Of a DNA stretch of 37,872 bases, positions 32,371-37,872 are shown piece by piece. Each line of letters opens with the position of its first letter. Positions within the stretch are counted from its first letter, which is position 1. The notes beneath the pieces were generated by a model. It made no database searches. It was given only the letters and a program-made list of their open reading frames with translations, and had not been told where the DNA came from. The position numbers were made by a program, and so were the translations under genes. The stretch comes from Pirellulaceae bacterium (GTDB lineage Bacteria; Planctomycetota; Planctomycetia; Pirellulales; Pirellulaceae): contig JADHUC010000088.1 of NCBI GenBank assembly GCA_016784735.1, forward strand, positions 1-37,872, given 5' to 3'.

Positions 32371-34944
32371 ATGATTTGGACCATCCTAATCGGAATTGCG
32401 ATTTTCGTCGGATTGATAGTCGTGGGGTTGATTGCCGTTGTTGCGTATTTCACGATTTCCTCCAAACGAAAGGAACGGCGAGTACGCGAGCAGGGTCGGC
32501 CCATGCTGACTTCGCTGATGATGGCGAACCACTCGATGTACGATCCTGATGGCGTGGCGGAGGCACCCGGTGTGGTCGTCTTCGGGTTCTATCAGCCAAA
32601 TCCGAAACTCCCCGTAACGCTCCGGTCGATCGGCAAACGATGTCACGATCTCTATACGGCGCCGGATCCCGATACGCTTCCACCCGTGCTCCGGCAGTTC
32701 TCGTTGCTGCTGAAAGATCACATGTACGACGAAGATCGCCGCAACCGAGTGCCCGCGGAGGTCGCGGGAACCGCGGCAGTCTATGTGGCGGATTTGTGGA
32801 TTGACCGAGACCGCTTGCCCCCGGGTTGGCGAGAGCATCGGGTCCTGGCGTGTGCTGTCACAGGAACGGACGAAGGGGCGATCGTTTTGCTTCCCCCCAA
32901 TGACCCCGTGGCCCAGCAAATCTATGCGGCGGCCCACGTCGCGCACGTGACGTCGCCAACCGATCTCCCGCAACTGAGCGCTGCGGCTCCGGATGCACGT
33001 TTTCTTCCAGCGGAGGCTCGGCCGTTCGAGATTGCCGATGAGCCATCACGAGGTGTACCAGCCACCGTCTGGTTTCTGGTGGCCGGGATCGCTGGGGCCG
33101 TGTTCCTTTCGATTGCGGCGGCCGTACTGATCCACGCTATGTCCTCCGGTGGGCCTGATGACGAACCCGCAACGGCGGCAGTGGCGGAAGTTGAGGTGAA
33201 GCCACCCACCCCACCGCGGTCAAACCCACCGGCCGCGCCGCCGAATCACTATTCGCTTCGACGGGATCCGTCGAGCGATTCGGCCAAGCCGCGTGATTCC
33301 GGTCCGCTTCCCGGGTTCGTGCCGCCGGTTCGGCCGGGTACAGGCAGTGACTCCAGTCCGTTCGACGAGCAGCCGGCCAATAACGGTGCAGCGAAACCCA
33401 CGGACAACCCGCCAACGCCGAAACCGAAGGTCTCGCCGGTTCAACCCTCACCAACAACCTGGGCCTCCGACACACTGCGAATTCCATTCCAGTCCCAGGA
33501 GGAAATCACTTTCGGCCCGATTGGCTGTCCCGTCGTGATCGTTGGGAAGGAGGTCTGGCATTTCGGGCAGAAGAAAGTCGTTCAGCGGCTACAGGACGAG
33601 TACAACGAACGTGGCATGAAGTCGCTGTCGGGCGACGGCCATTGGTTTGCTGTTGCCTCGAAATCGCAGAACCAGAAGGACACGGCGATTGATGTCTGGA
33701 ACGTCGTCACGGGCGAACCGCAGTGCCAGATCGCCGGCGATCCAGAGAAGTTTGCGGATTTGATCCGTTTCTCGCGCAACCAGTTCCTGTTGGTCGGCGG
33801 GAGGCACTCGGAGGAGATCGAGGTATGGGACGTCGAATCAGGCAAGCAACTGCCCACGATCACCACGCCCACTCGCCGCGTGGACGACGAGCACGTCACG
33901 TTCACAGCCGATGGTCAGTACTTCACGTCCGTGGTGAATGACAGTTTGACGGTGATCGAGACCAAGAACCGCAAGACTGCCGCGGTCATGGAGTCGCCGC
34001 GACCGGTGATCGACCCGCAGCAGCAGTTGAACGATGTCCAGCGGATGATTATGGCTCGCCGAGTCATCTCGAGTATCGAGATCGTCAGGTTCTCGCCGGA
34101 CGGCCAGGAACTGGCTGCCGTGTCGGACTCGCGAGAGCCGCGCTTGTGTTGCTGGAACGCCCGCGGGAAACTGGTTTTCGACGAACTGATTCCCCGCGTG
34201 CAGCACGTGTTTTTCTTCGACCCGACCTTCGACTGGTTGCCCGACAACAGTGGTTGGATCGTCAGCGGCCATATCGTCGATCGAGAGACAAAACGCATCG
34301 TCATGGCGATTCGTATGCCCTTCGCCGACGATCCCATTTTCTTTCCTCTCGATCGCGACCGTTTAGTGGGCGCATTTCCGCACGATCCTGATGTGCTGCA
34401 GGTGATCGAGATTCCTTGGGACCGGATCAATGCCTCGCTGCAGTTGCTGGAGGACGGCGCGCCTGCCTTGCTGAGTCCAGCCGATCCCATCAGCATCGAG
34501 TTGGAGCTCAAGGGCCTTCGCGGCGATGCGGCCGCAACCGAATCCGTGCTGACCGAAGCCCTGTCGCAACGATTGAAGGCTGACGGGCTACAGATTGCCG
34601 CCGGACGCCCGACGGTCTTCCGATTGCGTTTCTCGGAACAAGCCGGAGATACGCTGCCGATCTACGAACGGCAATCGCCCTTCGATTTTCGAGGCCGCAA
34701 TACTGGGCGGACGGCCACGGAAGTCGAAGGGTCGCTGGTCGTCGAATTGGTCGCCGGCGGTCAAGTCCTCTGGCGGGACACGATCAAAGCCACGTCTTCG
34801 TCGAGTTTTCGCGAGCAGATCAACGACGCCACGATTCGCACCAGCATGCTGGAGAACCTGGCACGGCAGATGAACCGGCTGAGCATACCCTACTTCATTC
34901 CCGAGTCAAAGGAACACCTCGCCTTACCCGTGGTAATCGAGTGA
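32371..34944 (+). CDS. Membrane protein with two helices and a beta-propeller-like domain
   Basis: The product has 857 residues from the ATG at 32371 (AGGA 5 nt upstream). Helix one is at about 4-30 (ILIGIAIFVGLIVVGLIAVVAYFTI). Residues about 35-215 form a globular part I do not recognise (PGVVVFGFYQPNPKLPVTL.., RHRVLAC-type strands, AIVLLPPNDPVAQQIY). A second helix is at about 226-250 (VWFLVAGIAGAVFLSIAAAVL), then a Pro/Ser-rich linker (about 255-365). The rest contains WD40-like blades (IDVWNVVTGEPQCQIAG, IEVWDVESGKQLPTI, IVRFSPDGQELAAVSDS..LCCWNARG) and a C-terminal alpha/beta region. Two helices place the first domain in the cytoplasm or periplasm between them and the propeller on the far side. 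It could be a scaffold or sensor; no enzymatic motif is visible. A later VIT-VWA gene follows after a 536-nt gap. Confidence 0.88.
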   Translation: MIWTILIGIAIFVGLIVVGLIAVVAYFTISSKRKERRVREQGRPMLTSLMMANHSMYDPDGVAEAPGVVVFGFYQPNPKLPVTLRSIGKRCHDLYTAPDPDTLPPVLRQFSLLLKDHMYDEDRRNRVPAEVAGTAAVYVADLWIDRDRLPPGWREHRVLACAVTGTDEGAIVLLPPNDPVAQQIYAAAHVAHVTSPTDLPQLSAAAPDARFLPAEARPFEIADEPSRGVPATVWFLVAGIAGAVFLSIAAAVLIHAMSSGGPDDEPATAAVAEVEVKPPTPPRSNPPAAPPNHYSLRRDPSSDSAKPRDSGPLPGFVPPVRPGTGSDSSPFDEQPANNGAAKPTDNPPTPKPKVSPVQPSPTTWASDTLRIPFQSQEEITFGPIGCPVVIVGKEVWHFGQKKVVQRLQDEYNERGMKSLSGDGHWFAVASKSQNQKDTAIDVWNVVTGEPQCQIAGDPEKFADLIRFSRNQFLLVGGRHSEEIEVWDVESGKQLPTITTPTRRVDDEHVTFTADGQYFTSVVNDSLTVIETKNRKTAAVMESPRPVIDPQQQLNDVQRMIMARRVISSIEIVRFSPDGQELAAVSDSREPRLCCWNARGKLVFDELIPRVQHVFFFDPTFDWLPDNSGWIVSGHIVDRETKRIVMAIRMPFADDPIFFPLDRDRLVGAFPHDPDVLQVIEIPWDRINASLQLLEDGAPALLSPADPISIELELKGLRGDAAATESVLTEALSQRLKADGLQIAAGRPTVFRLRFSEQAGDTLPIYERQSPFDFRGRNTGRTATEVEGSLVVELVAGGQVLWRDTIKATSSSSFREQINDATIRTSMLENLARQMNRLSIPYFIPESKEHLALPVVIE

Positions 34945-34964
34945 TGAGTGGGCGTTTCAGTCTT

Positions 34965-35029
34965 GTAGCTGCACTCGCCAGAGTGCGGTCGGATGCCGGA
35001 AGAACCCGCGTTCTGGCGAACGCAGCTAC
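34965..35029. repeat. REP-like inverted repeat
   Basis: The arm 34965-34987 (GTAGCTGC, ACTCGCCAGAGTGCG) and the arm 35007-35029 are inverted copies. The two differences in each half are compensated inside the arm: ACTC/GAGT in one and GTTC/GAAC in the other. Each arm also forms its own small hairpin around GCCA. Such compensated changes suggest the hairpins are selected, as in REP/BIME elements. It sits just after a stop codon. Confidence 0.65.
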
Positions 35030-35480
35030 GGCCGATTCGGGTCCTGTAATGCGCGCGAGGAAGCACCAAAGAGGAAGAAACAGATGATTCGGCGAACGGC
35101 AACTAGGCTGGTTGCCGCGCCGGCCGAGATCACTGTGACTAACCGGGTCATGGTCAACGACGACTGGAACGTATTCCAGAAGTATATGATTCGACGCGAA
35201 CAAGAACGTCTTTACCCCAATCGTAATCGTATGCTCAAGGGTTCCTGGCCCCTCGGCTAGGGAGGCGGAGCGCGGATTGCAGCCAAATGAATTTGCCCAA
35301 CAATCATTTTGCCCGAAGAAGACGAGGCAAATTCTTTTGTGGGCAGAATCATGGGAGCGACTGTTGGGTAGACTGTTACAAACCTGTTGCGCAGAAGACA
35401 GGCGAATTCTGCGAGAATATAGGCGGCAGCCGCAAGGGTTTCCGCAGGCAGAACGCAAGATGTCGAGAAGGGGACGGATT
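35030..35480. other. Intergenic region upstream of the VIT-VWA gene, with an AT-rich palindromic repeat
   Basis: No gene is supported. At about 35289-35372 there are inverted copies of GAATTTGCC (35289-35297 with 35336-35344) and of a TGATTNTGCCC-like word (CATTTTGCCC near 35305 and GGGCAGAATCAT near 35361), separated by GAAGAAGACGAGG. The stretch is AT-rich compared with the rest of the window and looks like a dispersed palindromic repeat rather than a promoter. The VIT-VWA promoter must lie between it and 35481. Confidence 0.45.
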
Positions 35481-37787
35481 ATGAACGTTCGAAACAGATT
35501 CGTGTCGCTGGCGGCGCTGGTCGCCGTGGTTTCGTTTTGGGTGACAAGGGCCGATGGCCAGCGGATTACGCATACGCATCGGCTGGACATCCGCGCTATC
35601 AGCTCCAATGTGATCTTGCCTCAGTCGCGATCGTTTACCGCCGAGGGCAAATCCGCGATCGATGTCACGGATGTCAAAGTCGGTGTGGTGATTCTGGAGC
35701 AAGCGGCCACGACGACGATGGACATTAGCCTGAAAAACACCAGCGGATCGCGGCAGGAGGCGGAATTGCTGGTGCCGGTGCCCGAGGGGGCTGCCATCCG
35801 CGGCTTCGACTTCCAGGGCTCGGGCAAGGAGCCGTCGGCCGAACTGCTGCCGAAGGACAAGGCGGTGGCCACGTACGAGTCGATCGTCGCCAAGATCAAA
35901 GACCCGGCTCTGCTGGAATTCGCTGGGCTGAATCTGATTCGATCCAGTGTGTTTCCCATCGACGCAAACGGCACGCAGAAAATTCGTTTGACCTACGAGC
36001 ATCTGCTGACGGCCGACGGTCCTCGCGTGGACTACGCGTTGCCGCGTACCGAGTCGATCGACTACAAGGTGCCTTGGGAAGTGTCGGTCAAGATCAAATC
36101 GCGGAGGCCCATTTCGACCGTCTATTCGCCCAGCCACGAGGTTCGCGTCGAGAAGACCCGCGGCGGCCGTGAGGCCTCGGTCAAAATCGGCCGCGAGGCG
36201 ATGAGCGAACCGGGGCCGCTGCAATTGTCTTACTTGATGGATTTGGACGGCGGAGTCACTGCTTCGTTGATTGCCTACCCCGACGTGCGGATCGACGGCG
36301 GTTACTTCTTGCTGCTGGCCGGTCTGCCTGCCGACGCTTCGGTGACGGATGCGAACGGTGCCCCGACGGTCAAGCGCGAAGTGACCCTGGTGATCGACCG
36401 GAGTGGCTCCATGGCCGGCGAGAAGCTTGAACAGGCCAAGGAAGCGGCACTGCAGGTGATCGACGGGCTGTACGACGGTGAAGCCTTCAACGTGATCGAC
36501 TACTCCGACTCGATCGCAAGCTTCGCTCCGGCGCCAGTGGTGAAAAACAACAAGAACGCCAAAGAAGCTCGCCATTACGTGCGCCGCCTGACGGCCGCGG
36601 GCGGGACCAACATTCACGATACGCTGATGGAGGCCCTGCGGCCAAAGCCGACCAAGGCAACGCTGCCGATCGTTCTGTTCCTGACCGATGGACTTCCGAC
36701 CATCGGCGTGCGTAGCGAAGTCGCCATTCGCGAAGCGGTCGAGAAGGCCAACAAACACAAACGGCGGATCTTCACGTTCGGCGTTGGCTACGACGTGAAC
36801 GCGCCGTTGCTGAACTTCCTGGCCCGCAACAGCCGTGCGATCAGCACGTACGTGCTGCCGGGCGAGGAGATCGAATCGAAGGTATCGCAGGTTTACCGCC
36901 GGCTGTTCGGGCCTGTGTTGTCCACTCCGGAACTTCAGGTGCTTGACGCGAAGGGCGAAGTGACGACGCGACGCGTCGCCGAGTTGATGCCGTCGCAACT
37001 GCCCGATCTATTCGAGGGCGACCAACTGGTCCTGCTCGGACAGTACAAGAGTGACGTGCCGCTGCGCTTTCAGCTTGCCGGTGATTTCCGCGGAAAGGCA
37101 AGGACGTTCCAGTTCAACTTCAAACTGAACAAGGCCACGACCAAGAACAGCTTTGTGCCGCGACTGTGGGCCAGCCGAAAGATCGGCATGTTGATCGACG
37201 AGATCCGCCAGGCGGGCGCCGATTCCGGCGATGATCCATCCGTGATTGCGGCCAACGCGAAAACCGATCCACGGCTGAAGGAACTGGTAGACGAGATCGT
37301 GCGGTTGTCGGTCGAGTTCGGCATATTGACCGAGTACACGGCCTTCCTGGCACGAGAGGGTACGGACCTGGACGGACGAGATTCGATCCTGCTGGAGGCG
37401 AATAACAATCTGATCCAGCGAGCTCAAAACGTCCGCCATGGCGTGGCGGCGGTCAACCAGGCGTTCAACGATAACTTCCAACAAGGTCAGTTCCGGGAGA
37501 ACCGTCGCAACCATTTCTTCGATCAGAATATGAACCGCGTACAGATCACGCGTGTGCAACAGATCAACGACCGAGCGTTCTTCCAGCGAGGCAATCGCTG
37601 GGTTGATGGCCAGGCGATCAACAGCGCCACAGGCACCCAACCGGATCGAACCGTTGTCTTCGGGACGCCCGAATTTTCGCAGTTGCTTCAACAGTTAGTC
37701 GCCGAAAATCGCCAGGGAGCATTGGCGATGTCCGGCGAAGTTCTATTACGTGTGGGCGATCGCAACGTCCTGGTAAAGGGAGAGTAA
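35481..37787 (+). CDS. Secreted VIT and von Willebrand type A domain protein
   Basis: The product has 768 residues from the ATG at 35481 (GGGGA 8 nt upstream), followed by a signal peptide (LAALVAVVSFWVTRADGQ, to about 25). A VIT domain (about 45-170) is seen from ATTTMDISLKNTSGSRQEAELLVPVPEGAAI.. and SSVFPIDANGTQKIRLTYEHLL. A VWA domain (about 300-480) has the metal-ion site DRSGSM (Asp about 306) and GGTNIHDTLMEAL and FLTDGLPTIG. The tail (about 620-768) is Asn/Gln-rich, with an Arg-rich part. VIT-VWA proteins bind partners through the metal site and are common in planctomycete envelopes; the ligand is unknown. It is the last gene in the window, and the gap after its stop carries a hairpin-rich sequence. 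Confidence 0.93.
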   Translation: MNVRNRFVSLAALVAVVSFWVTRADGQRITHTHRLDIRAISSNVILPQSRSFTAEGKSAIDVTDVKVGVVILEQAATTTMDISLKNTSGSRQEAELLVPVPEGAAIRGFDFQGSGKEPSAELLPKDKAVATYESIVAKIKDPALLEFAGLNLIRSSVFPIDANGTQKIRLTYEHLLTADGPRVDYALPRTESIDYKVPWEVSVKIKSRRPISTVYSPSHEVRVEKTRGGREASVKIGREAMSEPGPLQLSYLMDLDGGVTASLIAYPDVRIDGGYFLLLAGLPADASVTDANGAPTVKREVTLVIDRSGSMAGEKLEQAKEAALQVIDGLYDGEAFNVIDYSDSIASFAPAPVVKNNKNAKEARHYVRRLTAAGGTNIHDTLMEALRPKPTKATLPIVLFLTDGLPTIGVRSEVAIREAVEKANKHKRRIFTFGVGYDVNAPLLNFLARNSRAISTYVLPGEEIESKVSQVYRRLFGPVLSTPELQVLDAKGEVTTRRVAELMPSQLPDLFEGDQLVLLGQYKSDVPLRFQLAGDFRGKARTFQFNFKLNKATTKNSFVPRLWASRKIGMLIDEIRQAGADSGDDPSVIAANAKTDPRLKELVDEIVRLSVEFGILTEYTAFLAREGTDLDGRDSILLEANNNLIQRAQNVRHGVAAVNQAFNDNFQQGQFRENRRNHFFDQNMNRVQITRVQQINDRAFFQRGNRWVDGQAINSATGTQPDRTVVFGTPEFSQLLQQLVAENRQGALAMSGEVLLRVGDRNVLVKGE

Positions 37788-37809
37788 ACGCCAAGTAGGT
37801 CCCGGCTGC

Positions 37810-37872
37810 CGGACGGGACCTGGGGCGGTTGAGAAGTTGGCAGCGTTAGTGCGCCGCACAAGGTCCCGTCCG
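37810..37872. repeat. Inverted repeat after the VIT-VWA gene
   Basis: CGGACGGGACCT at 37810-37821 is a perfect inverted copy of AGGTCCCGTCCG at 37861-37872. A third related word (AGGTCCCG, from about 37797) lies just before, so a local hairpin GGTCCCG / CGGGACC also forms. There is no T run after it, so it is not a clear terminator. The repeat is cut by the window edge. Confidence 0.5.

Noticed and set aside
35376..36998. 540-residue open frame antisense to the VIT-VWA gene
   Set aside because: It is His/Arg-rich with no domain and is the mirror of a clear gene with signal peptide and metal site; long antisense frames are common in GC-rich DNA.

Overview
The window looks like chromosomal DNA of a planctomycete (phylum Planctomycetota, plausibly Pirellulales-like). 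The marker families are a DUF1080-DUF1549-DUF1553 protein followed by a Tat-exported DUF1501 protein and a pre-peptidase C-terminal (PPC) domain protein, two giant Ser/Thr kinases next to ECF sigma factors, a DUF362 protein, an NPCBM protein and a VIT-VWA protein. I see no rRNA, tRNA, CRISPR array, transposase or phage gene.

Layout. (1) 1-8679, minus strand: a probable six-gene operon read from 8679 downwards: MotA/TolQ/ExbB-like channel protein, two tandem paralogous membrane-anchored coiled-coil proteins, a TPR protein, a 1215-residue secreted protein with YD/Rhs-like modules, and an NPCBM protein cut by the window edge. (2) 8820-10766, minus: a 16-repeat TPR protein. (3) 10837-11751, minus: a secreted lipase-like hydrolase. 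(4) 12039-13158: a decayed patch with a frameshifted small secreted protein, an orphan fragment and an ECF sigma pseudogene. (5) 13117-18938, minus: the DUF1080/DUF1549/DUF1553, DUF1501 and PPC operon. (6) 19458-23754, plus: ECF sigma 1 and kinase 1 (zinc anti-sigma domain, kinase, membrane segment, FGE-like domain, two DUF1080 domains). (7) 23848-25483, minus: a membrane protein and a secreted protein. (8) 25807-30595, plus: ECF sigma 2 and kinase 2 (same cytoplasmic half, but 14 WD40 repeats outside). (9) 30845-31906, minus: DUF362. (10) 32371-37787, plus: a two-membrane-segment beta-propeller-like protein and a VIT-VWA protein.

The most interesting signal is a 21-bp element, CGCGTCACGG-N3-TGTGTTGT, which I found seven times plus one degenerate copy. 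Every copy lies outside the predicted genes. In six of the seven clear copies the same end points at a start codon 63-110 nt away: the MotA/ExbB operon, the lipase, the DUF1080/1501/PPC operon, the membrane-protein operon and both kinase genes. The degenerate copy precedes the DUF362 gene. I infer a local regulon controlled by the two ECF/anti-sigma-kinase modules, which would link outer sensor domains to secreted and envelope proteins. The sigma cassette seems to have been copied about four times here: two intact copies, one with a deleted sigma gene at 12946-13158, and one reduced to the element and a little flank near 23809. The regulon idea is inference from sequence; the repeats themselves are directly visible.
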